Shown in pieces: positions 22,565-33,419 of a DNA stretch of 64,000 bases (position 1 is its first letter; the number at the start of each line of letters is the position of its first letter). Source of the stretch: Haberlea rhodopensis (Eukaryota; Streptophyta; Magnoliopsida; Lamiales; Gesneriaceae). Location: contig CAJQUN010001230.1 of NCBI GenBank assembly GCA_907163345.1, positions 1 through 64,000 of the forward strand, given 5' to 3'. Made by a program: the position numbers and the translations under genes. The notes beneath the pieces were generated by a model. The model made no database searches. It saw nothing but the letters and a program-made list of their open reading frames with translations, and was not told the origin of the DNA.

Positions 22565-22802
22565 TCAAAGGGAATGCTCCACTCAAATCATCACCAGATT
22601 TGTTAAGCTTTATCTGAGGCATGCAATCTCTATCGGATTACATTCCCTAATTTTATGCTAGCTTAATCATAGGGATTGCTTCTTGTACTCTTCATTATCA
22701 TTAATGTACAGATTTACTTTCCAGTAATGTAGCTTCTTGTAAAGCTTTAGGATTGTATAAATACATGGAAGAGTTGAAATAAAATGTGCTTGACTTTTTA
22801 TA
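22510..22802 (+). repeat. 3' LTR of the Ale-type element
   Basis: The 293-bp partner of 18098-18390. The differences I could see are a T/A near position 62 of the LTR, a T/C near 187 and a C/A near 278. It is preceded by a purine-rich GCGGAGGCG at 22501-22509, the likely polypurine tract. Confidence 0.9.
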
Positions 22803-23439
22803 GCTCAGTTTTTCGAACACAAAATCCACAAAAACTCAACCAAAATTCAAATACAAGAGTGGTAAATTGTGTAGGATGTTAAGAGGCTTCATACCTCAAG
22901 ATTTTTGGAGAAAAAAAGCCATTCTTCAAGAGCCAAAAATTCGAACCCTGCTGCCCCGGTTGAGACCGACGGGAAATGGGTTTGGGGAAGGAGGGAGAAA
23001 TCAGTGTGTGCAGAGGTAGTGAATGTTGACAAGTTTAACCCCTTTTTAAAATAACCCAACTTTTTAATCTATATTATTTATACCCTTATTCTTTAACCAC
23101 TCAATTTAAACCCCGAACAAAAGATTAACCATTAATTTAAATTACCATGCATTTTACTTGCACCATAAAATTACCCCAGAATTATTTATTCGAATTTCGG
23201 TTCCAACATACGATGCCAAATAATTTAAATCCGTAGATTGTCTCATAATTTAACTCAATCAAACAAATAATTAATTTCAAATTATTTTGGGCATCACAAG
23301 TTGGCTTTACCCATTATGGAAGCTATATTGAATTGATGGGTATAATAAATCCAAGATTTGGTGAAACCGTTATAGAAAAAGCAGTTAAAATGTTAAATAA
23401 ACATTACCTTTAATTTGGAAGGAGATTTTGAAAATTATT

Positions 23440-24000
23440 GTTGCGATTACTAGAACAAAATTTATGAAGAAATTGGTGACGCCAATTTTTTTTATTCTTA
23501 TTGACGAAGTAGTTGATAAATCTAATAAAGAACAAATGAATATATTTTAAAGTATGTTGATTGGGATTAGTTCATCAGAGAACAATTTTTCGAAGTTGCA
23601 AATGTTTAAAATACCAATGCATTGACTTTGAGGAAAAGAGATATACAAAGAAATAAATCAATACAATCTCTTCACTTTTTTACTCTATTTGGAGATTGTT
23701 TGGTTCAGCATGCACACTTCTTCAAGATCTTGTTGATGGAAATTTTAATAATAATATTCATGAAGAGGATAAAGATTTGAACTTAAATATAAAATTATTT
23801 GAGGTTGAATATATCTTGTTTTTCATGTGTGAAGTTTTGAGAGTATGAGATATGTGATGTCAAACATTCAAAAAGAACATTAACATTTTGAGTGTAAGAA
23901 TTGAAAGATGGGAAAGTTTTCTTCCGATTATTTGTAGTTTTATGAAAGTAATGATATTCATGTGTTGACTTAGAGGACTGTTATATGCAAGGTGTAAAAC
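23440..24000 (+). pseudogene. Relic of a zf-MYM/TTF-type hAT-like transposase
   Basis: Scattered plus-strand blocks resemble the plant hAT-like transposases annotated as TTF-type or zf-MYM proteins: KSNKEQMNI and LKYVDWD near 23520-23570, then EQFFEVANV, NTNALTLRKEIY near 23620, and near 23880-23960 a C-terminal piece with NILSVRIERWESFLP. Stops and frameshifts occur every few tens of codons. No terminal repeats could be identified, so limits are approximate. It lies in host or older transposon DNA between the solo LTR and element A. Confidence 0.5.
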
Positions 24001-24755
24001 GTTCCTGAGATGGTCGGAATAATTTGAATCAATTAAATATTATTGTGGTAAAATATGAGATATTGGTGAAATTAATTTCTGGAATCTTTTCAACTAGATT
24101 TGGAGTTAAAGTAAGATGAGTATGGGTTGTAATTGTTGCACAAAATTATTAAAGTGGATTTGTGCAAATAACAAAATTTAGTTTAATAAAAGTTTTTCCC
24201 AATTTCCTCAAGGTTTGTATGTGTAATCTCATCTCATACCTTAATTGTCATTTTCTTGAGTATTTTGCTAGTTTGTTCGATTTTTCTTGTTGTTTTGGGG
24301 AAGGGGAAGAGTGTGGGCGATTGTGCTGCTACTAGGGGAGGTTTTTGGTCCTTGTTTAATCGAGTTGTACTTCGTGTGTTGTGTTCTAACTTTATTAAAT
24401 CATGAGTTGGAAGATTTCAATGCTGCCCTCGCGTTCTTGCTATGGCAATGAGCTGGTTCGACTCCTTGTGTGTTTTCGGGGGTTGCGTGTGTATACTAAT
24501 GGTTACAAGTTTAGTGGAAGTTTCCAAATGGTGAATAATGTTGAATTTAATCCTACGAACGAGATTTGTAATGGCATGAGAAAGTAGTATTAATTTTATT
24601 GATCTGATTGATAGAACTGCTTCATTGTTTCATCGAATTATTGACAGAATTGATCTTGAACTATTGAATTAATGTAGATCCTCCACAAGCCTCTGTACAA
24701 AGGGGGTAACTCGACTTGGATTGTCAACTATAAGATACGCAGTATTGTACGGGCT
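24001..24755. other. AT-rich spacer before element A
   Basis: No supported gene. The last 90 bases, up to the element A junction, form an open frame that would continue into the sequence on the far side of element A (49870 onward) if the element were removed. See findings. Confidence 0.4.
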
Positions 24756-25731
24756 TGTATATGCCCTAAGACAATACATTAGATGATTGATTTTGACATA
24801 TATTGTAATATGATTTTCATTAATGGCAATTCATGATTATATATTATTCCAATATCTGTGTAATATGAATAAATATATATTAATGTCCTTAGAATAATAT
24901 TGTATTATACTTAAAGATGTCCTTTGTCAAGTACTATCATGAATTATGATAATGATAATGCATTGAGACTAGTATGTGTTGATTGAGGAATTTGTTCATG
25001 GATATGAGATATCGAATCAACACATAGGTACATGTTAGAGAACTATGTACTGGACATACCCACCATGAGAATGCCACATGGATTGTTATATGAATGTCAT
25101 AAGCAATTCTCATAGAGATAATAGTGTGTAATCCTTACGACTTGAGATCACCAGAGATCTCAACATAAGGAGTTGTGTATCTTGATATTGTCAAATGTTA
25201 CAGGGTAAACTATAAAGACATCACTGGATATACTACGAATTATGTAGAGGAATGTTGAGTGATCAAAATAGGATTTGTCCCTCCTATAATAGGAGAAGTG
25301 TTTGGGCCCTTTTGATCAAATGAGACTAAAATGCATGGCCATGCTCGAATGAGTCGATATATGATATCGAGCTTATTCGTTTATTCTAGTATACTCGGGG
25401 ATCAATAAATAAAAGATTGAACTATATGAGTATGACTTATTCCATGACTCGTGTTTAATCTAAACACCTATGACAAAGGGATTAAGTTACATGGTGAATA
25501 TTATCACATGACATATGTTATGTCGAGTCAATGACATTCTTGTAACTTGGGTAGTCTTGAAGTGTTGCTAGATACTGCTCATTGCTTGTGACATAAAATA
25601 AGATTTTATGTCACTGCCAACGTTGCAAGATCCTAACGGGCCGCACAAAAGATTAAATCGATGAAGGGAGTTAAATTCATTGGGTGAATTAAGTTGTTTA
25701 GGAAGAGTTCTAAGCTTAAATTAATGGGCCG

Positions 25732-25773
<42 letters not shown>

Positions 25774-26210
25774 GACGGATAAAGATTGATACGAGGTTTT
25801 TCGAAAACCTATTAGACTCCTCATTTTATGTCTATATATATACATATCATATTAGGATTGAGGATCAGACGTTAATTGTGAATAACAAAACCTAAAACCC
25901 TCAACATACCATTAGCAAGATTGTGCAGCCCTCACTTATGTTCTTGACTGCTCGTCTCTTTCCCTAGTTGAATTATCAAGTCTAGCAACTTGATAACTTC
26001 AACATCATTTGTCGATTCGATCATGTGGATACCATAGAGGCAAAGCTATGAAGCTTTGCTAGACGACTTGTTGAACTCGTGGACGTTTTTCTGCATCAAA
26101 CACGTTACAAAGGTATAAATCGTTCGATATGGTTTCTGAGTATAGATCCATGGTTGGAATCCAAATTTTTATTTATTCCGCTTCGTTTTTTGCTCGTTGG
26201 ATTCTTTATA
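24756..26210 (+). repeat. 5' LTR of element A
   Basis: About 1,455 bp, matching 48462-49869 over its length with many substitutions and indels. The start is damaged: TGTATATGCCC here against TGTTGGGATATGCCC in the 3' LTR. It contains an (AT)n microsatellite at about 25736-25769. The end TTTATA replaces the TTACA of the 3' LTR. Confidence 0.9.
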
Positions 26211-26211
26211 G

Positions 26212-26223
26212 TGGTATCAGAGC
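26212..26223 (+). promoter_or_regulatory. Primer-binding site of element A, initiator tRNA-Met
   Basis: TGGTATCAGAGC starts two bases after the LTR end and is complementary to initiator tRNA-Met. Confidence 0.9.
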
Positions 26224-26622
26224 CGTGTATGAAGCCCCACATAGGATTATATGATAATACGTGTTATTTGTTTTAAGTTTAATATACATGTTGTATGTGA
26301 TATACATATTCTGTTGATGCAATTATGATCTGGACATATGAGATAGGCTTTAGATGATTAATTGGCGACATATTAGATATGCTTGTGGGATATTGTTTTT
26401 ATAAATATATATGATATATGCGTTTGTTTCAAAATACGTATGAGATACATATTTTGTTTGTAGCGAGTGGTGTATATGTATATATGTTATTGCAAGGCTA
26501 GAAGCAATCACGTTTGTGTTACAGTTCTGAAATTTCATGATTCTGGAATAACACAATCCATCAAGTGTTGATGTTATTGCTTGTAATGTTGCAATACTTA
26601 TTTCAAAGAGTCGAGACCCCCG

Positions 26623-26644
26623 CAAGGGGGCTGCCGCCCCCTTG
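26623..26644 (+). promoter_or_regulatory. Perfect 9-bp stem-loop in the element A leader
   Basis: CAAGGGGGC, loop TGCC, GCCCCCTTG. The stem is perfect in an otherwise AT-rich leader full of substitutions, so it may have been under constraint in the active lineage. An RNA packaging or dimerisation role is inference. Confidence 0.6.
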
Positions 26645-27188
26645 AGCCCCTCTATCGTATCGCACATAAATTATTTCCCCAATTTAAGCCTATTGGTTTT
26701 AATCGCTATAAATCAACCAACAATAATAATTTTGAATAGTTAAAATTATGTATTGTTAGCATGTTTTATGTGTTGTTTGAGAATGGTGCATGGTTGTAGC
26801 CCATTGACCACTTAGATTGGATTTTTGTGAATGGTTGTAATTTTAATACGGCCTGCGAGTCGTGCCTTCTCTATTTTTCTGAATGTATTCCCTCTCTCCT
26901 ATGCTCCCCTGAATGTAACTCGAGGTCTTCTCTATATCATGTAATAGTTATATATTATAGTTTTAACATTTGTTGATGGAGATCAATGAAGATGGACCAT
27001 GGTGCCCAGATGAGGAGACTATTCACAAAAGACCAAAGAGGTGCTTGAAGAAGTTACCCTTAGGTTGACCCTTTAGATTTTCTCATTGACCTGAGAAAAT
27101 CAGTAGTTTGGGCTATAACCATGTCACATTTATTTATATTTATGTATGTGATAGCATTGTTTATCATTTGATATTTAATATTGATGGA

Positions 27189-27189
<1 letters not shown>

Positions 27190-27251
<62 letters not shown>

Positions 27252-27273
27252 CGTGTGTGTGTGTGTGTGTGTA
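27190..27273. repeat. (AT)n(GT)n microsatellite
   Basis: About 45 bases of alternating AT followed by about 37 bases of GT with one GC interruption. Confidence 0.95.
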
Positions 27274-27815
27274 CATGACATATTTTCATAATCAGTATTA
27301 ATAAAATCGTGAGATCTTTAAATCCCTCTAAATAATATTAAGTCAAGTTAGATGCCTTCCAATTAAAAGTACTCGTCAAGACTTCGATTTAACATGTGTA
27401 GGTTTGCCAAAGCAAAGTACCATGACAATCTTAGTAAGGCACGATAGGTTAAAAGTGATATCCGTGTGAGTTTAAATTGGGTTCGAATCAACTAGCGTAA
27501 TCTCAATAGGATTGGGAACCTAGAGGAATGGGGTTGGGTAACAATCCATTAGATGAATTAGAACAAAGTGTTGTTCACCCAACCATCCAAGAGTTACATG
27601 TGATGAAATTGACAAAGTGTTGTCTACCTAAATAACTGAGTATTTGGTGATTAGCCAAAGTTAACTCAAGGTTAGGTGAAATATGGATCTTGGCCCACTA
27701 ATGGTTTATGAGGGTTGATGTTTTTAACTATTAGTGAGAGTTTCATTTAATATAAGACCTTATTAAATGATTAAAATCATAAAACTAATTTTGCATATTT
27801 ATATTGTAGATATCC

Positions 27816-28510
27816 ATGATATCAAACAACATTACTAGTACACTATCATTGCGATCGATCCTTGAGAAGGACGAATTAAATGTGACAAATTTCTTAGACT
27901 GTATAGGAATCTGATGATTGTCCTCAAACAAGAGAAAAAACATGTCCTAGAGGAACTCTTACCTACTGAGGAACCTCCTGCTACAGCCCCAAGGGCTGAT
28001 AGGGATGCTTACAAGAAGCATCAAAATGATGCTCTTGATGTTGGCTGCCTAATGCTTGCAACCATGATCTCTGAGATTCAAAAGCAACATGAGGAAATGG
28101 ATGCGTTCAATATGATTGAACATCTTAAGCAACTTTACCAACAACAAGCTAGACAAGAGAGGTGTGACGTCTTTCAGTGCAGAATGGTAGACGGTAGCCT
28201 TGTTGGAACACATGTACTCAAAATGATTGGATACATTGATAATCTTGAGAAATTGGGTTTTCCGTTGGACCAAGAGTTGTACACTGACGTGATCTTGCAA
28301 TCGTTGCCTGATAGCTATAGTCAATTTGTTCTGAATTACAATATGATTGAAATTAAGAAGACTCTACCACAATTGCTTGGTATGTTGAGAACTTATGAGG
28401 TGAACACAAAGAAGTCTAAACCCACAAATGTTCTTATTGTGAATAAGGGCAAGGGAAAGGCTAAATCAAAGGGCTTTAGAAAAAGACAAGAAAGTCTTTG
28501 TCAAATCTAA
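27816..28510 (+). pseudogene. gag: Element A gag
   Basis: ATG at 27816 opens LRSILEKDELN, typical of the N-terminus of this copia gag type. A one-base loss near 27899 shifts into the main frame, which reads to 28510. That frame contains LMIVLKQEKKHVLEE, HQNDALDVGCLMLATM, FNMIEHLKQLYQQQARQE and QSLPDSYSQFVLNYNM. A further frameshift near 28475 leads toward the zinc knuckle. The protein would form the capsid around element RNA. It is inactive here. Confidence 0.85.
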
Positions 28511-28970
28511 GCCTGATGATACTGCATTTAAGCCAAAGAGATGTGTGGCTAAGGAAGGAAAATGCTTCCATTGTGGTGAGACCGGACATTGGAAAAGAAA
28601 CTGCAAGGTTTACCTAGAACTCAAAAAGACGAAGGGAAGTGTGACTTCTACTTCATGTGTTTTTGTTATAGAAATCAATTTATCTACTTCTACATCATGC
28701 GTATTAGATACTGGATGTGGTTCTCACATTTGTGTTAATGTGCAGGAACTCAAAAGGAGTGGAACATCCCCTAAAGGCGAAGTTGACCTAGGAGTGGGAA
28801 ATGGAGCAAGAGTTGGTGCATTAACTATAGAATTAGATTATTCATTGACTTTGCCTTCTGGTTTAATTTTAGATTTACAAGATTGTTATTTTGTGTCGTC
28901 GATTACTAGAAACATTATTTCAATTTTTTGTTTGGAAAATATGTGTTTTTCATTTATGATAAAGGACTAA
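28511..28970 (+). pseudogene. Element A zinc knuckle and protease
   Basis: CFHCGETGHWKRNC near 28563 is a canonical CX2CX4HX4C RNA-binding knuckle. The aspartic protease follows, with active site VLDTGCGSHIC near 28704 and the flap region GNGARVGAL near 28797, ending at a stop at 28970. Length and order are as in other copia elements of this group. The downstream connection to integrase is broken by a stop. Confidence 0.85.
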
Positions 28971-29014
28971 TGTTGCTCCATTTATTTGAATGAGATGTTT
29001 TATGCTAGTGCACA

Positions 29015-30215
29015 ATGATTAATGATCTCTATGTTCTAAATCTTGTTATGTCTGTCTATAACATAAATACTAAGAGGATTAAGACTAATGATTCTAATCC
29101 AGCTTATATCTGGCATTGTCGCTCAGGCCATATAAACGAGAATCACATTTCAAAACTTCATAAGGATGAAGTTTATTCATTTGATTTTGAATCATATAAA
29201 ACATATGAATCTTCTTTAATGGGGAAGATGGATAAAATCCCTTTCAAGGGACATATGGACAGGGCAAAGATTTATTGAGTCTCATACATAGTGATGTATG
29301 TGCCCAATAAGCACATAAGCTAGAGGTGATTTTCAATACTTCGTTACATTTACTGATGACTTCAGTAGATACGGGTATGTGTACCTAATGAAACATTAAT
29401 ATGAATCTTTTGAAAAGTTCAAGGATTTCAAGAACGAAGTACAAAAACAGCTTGGGAAAAGTATCAAAATCCTCCGATCAGATCGAGGAGGTGAATACTT
29501 AAGCCAAGAATTTCATGACTATCTAACGGAGTGCGGGATAGTCCCGCAACTCACACCTCTGTATACTTCACAATGGAATGGTGTATCTGAAAGAAGAAAT
29601 CGAAATTTGTTGGACATGGTTCGATCTATGATGAGTCATGCAGATCTTCCGATTTCCTTTTGGGACATGCTTTAGAAACAACAATATTTTATACTGAACC
29701 GTGTTCCATCTAAATCAGTTGAAAAGACAGCATATGAGATATGGACTAAGTGTATGAAGATTTGGGGTTGTGAGGCTTACGTGAGATGTCACGCCTCCAG
29801 CAAACTTGGGCCCAAATCTGATAAGTGCTTATTTGTGGGGTATCCTAAGGAAACAAAAAGGATACTATTTCTATTATCCCACCGAGAACAAAGTGGTTGT
29901 TGTTCGGACAATTGTCTTTTCTTGAAAGAGAATTTATTTCTAGAAGATCCAGTGGGAGACAAATAGACTCAGTGAAGTACAACCACAACAAAACACTAAA
30001 CATCATATTGAGATGGAAACAGAGAAGTCACCACAAGTTGTTGTGGAATGTGAACCACAATTTGTTGTGGACAAAATGACTGTTCAAGAAACACAAGCCC
30101 AGCATAGGTCTGTAAGAGTACACCGGGAGCCACATAGATATGGATTTCTTGTGACTCAACAAGGTGACTTACTATTCATGATGATGATGAGCCTTCATCC
30201 TATCAAAAAGCTATA
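29015..30215 (+). pseudogene. Element A integrase and linker
   Basis: The zinc-binding region shows WHCRSGHINENHISKLHKD (about 29110). Its CXXC part is damaged. The catalytic core is visible as LRSDRGGEYLSQEFHDYL near 29475 and QWNGVSERRNRNLLDMVRSM near 29570, giving the second D and the E of the DDE triad. The first-D region around 29290 is scrambled by stops. The post-integrase block WGCEAYVR...KLGPKSDKCLFVGYP is at 29760-29860. At least five disruptions are present. Confidence 0.85.
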
Positions 30216-30495
30216 ATGGGCCCTGATTCTGAGAAATGGCTTGAAGCCATGAAATCTGAGATATAATCCATGTATGTAAACCAAGTATGGAATTTAGTTG
30301 ACCCACCTGAAGGGGTAAGACCCATAGAGTACAAATGGATTTTCAAGAAGAATACTGACATGGATGGTAACGTACAAACCTTTAAATGACAACTGGTTGC
30401 TAAAGGTTTCAAACAAATTCATGGATCTTACTTGCAATAGCTGCATTTCATGATTTTGAAATCTGGTAGATGCAAAACAACTTTCCCTAATGGAA
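30216..30495 (+). pseudogene. Element A reverse transcriptase, N-terminal part before insertion
   Basis: The RT start is visible as GPDSEKWLEAMKSEI, VWNLVDPPEGVRPIEYKWIF and LVAKGFKQI, with two stops and a frame break. It ends at the GAAAC target site in the NGN motif that normally precedes the LLEDVYM block. The sequence resumes at 47246. Confidence 0.9.
30491..30495. repeat. Target-site duplication of element B, left copy
   Basis: GAAAC, repeated at 47241-47245. One copy restores the interrupted reverse transcriptase reading of element A. Confidence 0.9.
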
Positions 30496-31084
30496 ACTGT
30501 TGGAATCGAAGAGGGGGGGTGAATGAGATTCCTTGGCTACTTTAGCGTTTTAAAATGAGTTTGAAAAAATAAAAGAGTTTTGCGCTTTGCGGAAGCCTTA
30601 CGTCAATCGATAAATAAAATGAATAAGTAAATAAATGCGTAATGGAAATTAAAGCAATAAAAGACAAGAGATTTGTTATAGAAGTTCGGCGATGAATCGC
30701 CTACGTCTCATCTTCCCGGTTAGATAACCTCCAACCGAGGTTCCACTAGAATAAATGATCTTGGCCTTGTGGGCTCCAAGTTAGCCACAACACAACTCTT
30801 CCCGAGTACACAACGCTCCTCCCGAGCACAATACTCTTCCCGAGTACACAACGCTCTTCCCGAGCACAATACTCTTCCCGAGTACACAAAGCTCTTCCCG
30901 AGCTACCAACACTCTTCACGAGTCTTCTTGGCCTTAAGGGCTCCAAGGATAGCCACAACACATGCACCAACTTCACTTGTTGGCGACTTTACAATTTTCC
31001 AACTTGCTTTGGTGTTGGAGGACCTTTACAATAAAATCAACAAAACACCTTCACGGTATACTCACACGAAGACAACAAGACTCT
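30496..31084 (-). repeat. 3' LTR of element B, outer segment
   Basis: Matches 45834-46415 of the intact 5' LTR and stops at element C's target site ACTCT (31080-31084). It contains the CTCTTCCCGAG tandem array (about 30797-30923). The intact LTR shows the pre-insertion sequence AAGACTCTAACAAAAAG. Confidence 0.9.
30797..30923. repeat. ACTCTTCCCGAG tandem array, 3' LTR copy of element B
   Basis: Seven to eight copies of CTCTTCCCGAG separated by CACAATA / TACACAACG spacers, alternating GAGCA and GAGTA. The equivalent array in the 5' LTR is at about 46130-46258, with one spacer difference. Confidence 0.85.
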
Positions 31085-32489
31085 TGTTAGGATCGGGGTA
31101 GTGTTTAGAAGGGGGGGGGGGGGGGGGGTTGAATAAACACTGGATTCAAACTCGATTTCTTTTTCTGATTAACTGTAAACTGTTAAGTATTACAGTTGCT
31201 TCTCAATATCAGGCAAGTCAGCAGACACTTATTATAGTGCGGAAGACGTCTACTGAACTTGTGAGGAATAAAAACTGAGGTAATAAAGCAATAAACAAAT
31301 AACACAAGAGTTGTTTCTGGATGTTCGAAGCACAACACTTCTACATCTCCCCTTCTTCCTTTGCAGGAAGGATTCACTAGAAGACTTGGTTTACACTTTA
31401 CAGTATACAACCTTCTTAGGCACTAACACACTTGGCCTAAACTCCTAGCATCACAATCTTCTTAACTTTTGATTACAAGAGATTCTATAACACTCTTTAC
31501 AGAATAAACTTTCTAGCTTCGAGTGTTTTTGAGCAGCAGACTTCAATTGGAAATAATCTATCACAGATTCAGTTTCACTGTTTGTCTGCTCTTTGCTGAA
31601 CGTTTGGAATATCAGTAATATGATTTTCTTGTTTGCTTTGAAGTATATCTCTTTGTTGAAAATCGCTCAGCACTTCTTCATTCTCTGCTTGGACGTACTT
31701 ATAGGTTTGGTTGTCCAACGGTAGCTTTTCTGTATATGGAAGGGATTAGCTTTCCAATTTCATATTGTCTTCTTTCCTATTTTGTTAAGCAACGGCTCTT
31801 TTCACTCTGACGGTAATGGTGGCGGAGATATAGCAGGGTGCGCCGCTCTGTTGTACCTTTGTCAGAGAATGTTGTACTTATTTTGTCTCGTTGCTTAGTG
31901 CTCTTACTGGAAGTTTAGACTTCTGCTGGTTTTCTTTGTTCAACTGGTCGTTCATCCTCTTATGACCAGTTGATGTCTTTGTTTAGTGTGAGACTATCCG
32001 GTTGATAGTTGTCCAGTAGCTGTCTGTCCAGTTGGTGGCCATCCAGTTGATGTCTATCCAGTTGGTAGCCATCCAGTTGATGTCTTGTCCAGTTGGTGTC
32101 TATCCAGTTGGTAGCCATCCAGTTGATGTCTTGTCCAGTTGGTGTCTATCCAGTTGGTAGCCATCCATTTTGTCTTGTCCAGTTGATGTCTATCCAGTTG
32201 GTAGCCATCCAGTTTGTCTTGTCCAGTTGATGTCTATCCAGTTGGTAGCCATCCAGTTTGTCTTGTCCAGTTGATGTCTATCACCCGTAGGTGTCTTCAT
32301 CCGGTAGGTGTTTATCATCCGGTAGGAGTCTTTATCCAGTTGGTCTTCGACATCCGGTAGGAGTCTTTATCCAGTTGGTCTTTGACATCCGGTAGGAGTC
32401 TTTATCCAGTTGGTCTTTGACATCCGGTAGGACTCTAGCATCCGGTAGGTGTTTGTAATCACCAAAACTTAGAAATCGTTTTCCCACCA
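31085..32489 (-). repeat. 3' LTR of element C
   Basis: 1,405 bp, TGTTAGGATC...TTCCCACCA (the 5' LTR has CCCAACA). It differs from the 5' LTR by an 18-base G run at 31111-31128 (7 in the partner), three versus two copies of a 35-bp unit near the inner end, and scattered mostly transition changes. Confidence 0.92.
31995..32455. repeat. TCCAGTTGGT / ATCCGGTAGG tandem array in the 3' LTR of C
   Basis: Two linked arrays. The first is a 44-46-bp unit (GTCCAGTTGGTGTCTATCCA then GTTGGTAGCC and ATCCAGTTGATGTCTT) repeated about five times. The second is a 35-bp unit (CATCCGGTAGGAGTCTTTAT then CCAGTTGGTCTTTGA) repeated three times. The shared core is TCCRGTWG. Confidence 0.9.
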
Positions 32490-32503
32490 ATTACCCCCTT
32501 TTT
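32490..32503 (-). promoter_or_regulatory. Polypurine tract of element C
   Basis: On the minus strand AAAAGGGGGTAAT abuts the 3' LTR, the expected plus-strand primer. Confidence 0.8.
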
Positions 32504-33419
32504 GGTGATGACAAAACTAAGCAATAATCGATTTCCTACTCGAGTAAATAAGATGAGAATCCTGAAAATACTTGAAGACATAAAGAAATTTTCATTTGTT
32601 ATAAATATAAGCAGATTACAAGTTGTAATCAAACTGGACAATTGAGAGAGATTCATCTTTATTTAAGATGAATTCTAATAACTTGAATAGAATCTAAGAC
32701 AAATCTAGTTTTACACAATATAGCTGATACATGACAAATTTTTAAACAAGCACTGTAGACCCGGAGAGCTTCGATCCACCTAATGTCAAAGAGGAAGAGC
32801 TCGATCCACCTTATTTCAGAGAGGAAGAGCTCGATCCACCTTGTTTCAGAGATGATGTCGGGAAGAGTCATATGTATATTCATCTGGCCTCCATGATTTA
32901 TGGATTTACCTAATGAAAATACTCTATCTCTGCCGGTCTACCTTGTTTCAGAGAGGAAGTCGGGAAGAGTCATATGTATATTCATCAGGCAGCTTCCATG
33001 GTTCATGGATTCACCTATCAGAATACTCTATCTCTGTCTTCCCCCTTTTTGTCATCAGCACCCATATAACTCCTGATTGCAGTTCCTGACTGATGATGAG
33101 CATCAGAGCAGGGATCCAAACGCTGAAGCTTAACGGAGCTGGGTTAGATAAGTAATCAACCCATGAGGGGTTGATTTAGATAAGTAATAAACCCATGAAA
33201 CGGAACAATTGTAGGATGTAAACCAAGGAATTTTTAAAGGCTTGAAATTAGTCATGATGAGTGAATGTGTGTTATGTGAGCAAGCAAGGGTCGCTATTTA
33301 TAGAACAAAAAAAATTCAATTAGTGTGAATGCATTAATGTTGATCAGTAAATACAAAGAAAAAGTCAACTAAAAACAGTAAATAGATAAGAATAATTAAA
33401 GAGGGATCAGAAAATGATA
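32504..33419 (-). other. Non-coding spacer between extra ORF and 3' LTR of element C
   Basis: About 0.9 kb. It includes a short tandem repeat GAGGAAGAGCTCGATCCACC (about 32760-32860) and a near-duplicate pair of AGTCATATGTATATTCATC segments at 32868 and 32959. No coding is supported. Confidence 0.6.

Larger units (their letters stand above)
18098..22802 (+). mobile_element. Ale/Retrofit-type Ty1-copia element, nearly full length and young
   Basis: Two 293-bp LTRs (18098-18390 and 22510-22802) differ at only about three positions by eye. They are flanked by the 5-bp duplication GCTCA (18093-18097 and 22803-22807). A tRNA-Met primer site follows the 5' LTR. gag, protease, integrase, reverse transcriptase and RNase H are all present in copia order over 4.1 kb, broken by a few frameshifts and one stop. 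The short LTR and RNase H end suggest the Ale/Retrofit lineage. Both LTRs have the unusual termini TATT...TATA instead of TG...CA. Confidence 0.9.
16200..23298 (-). mobile_element. Solo LTR of a Ty3-gypsy-type element, interrupted by a copia element
   Basis: The block begins TGTAAGACCCC and ends GGGCATCACA. Perfect 5-bp direct repeats AGTTG flank it at 16195-16199 and 23299-23303. Removing the copia element at 18098-22802 (plus one copy of its GCTCA duplication) leaves about 2.4 kb with no coding, so this is a single LTR left after LTR-LTR recombination. The orientation is inferred: on the minus strand it starts TGTGATGCCC, a common start of plant gypsy LTRs. A repeated CATCGCTCGCTACATGCGGCGAC-like tract lies at about 16838-17215. 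Confidence 0.8.
26224..27815 (+). other. Untranslated leader of element A
   Basis: About 1.6 kb between the primer site and gag, with no ORF of substance. It holds a strong GC-rich stem-loop (26623-26644) and an (AT)n(GT)n microsatellite (about 27190-27273). Long leaders with packaging and dimerisation structures are usual for this lineage. Confidence 0.7.

Noticed and set aside
27060..27281. ORFs across (AT)n/(GT)n tracts (25633-25845, 27060-27281, 50637-50867)
   Set aside because: Microsatellite translation only, poly Tyr/Ile/His/Thr.
31183..31410. A 75-codon ORF present in both LTRs of element C (also 41342-41569)
   Set aside because: Duplicated because LTRs are duplicated; no motif; falls in R/U5 sequence.
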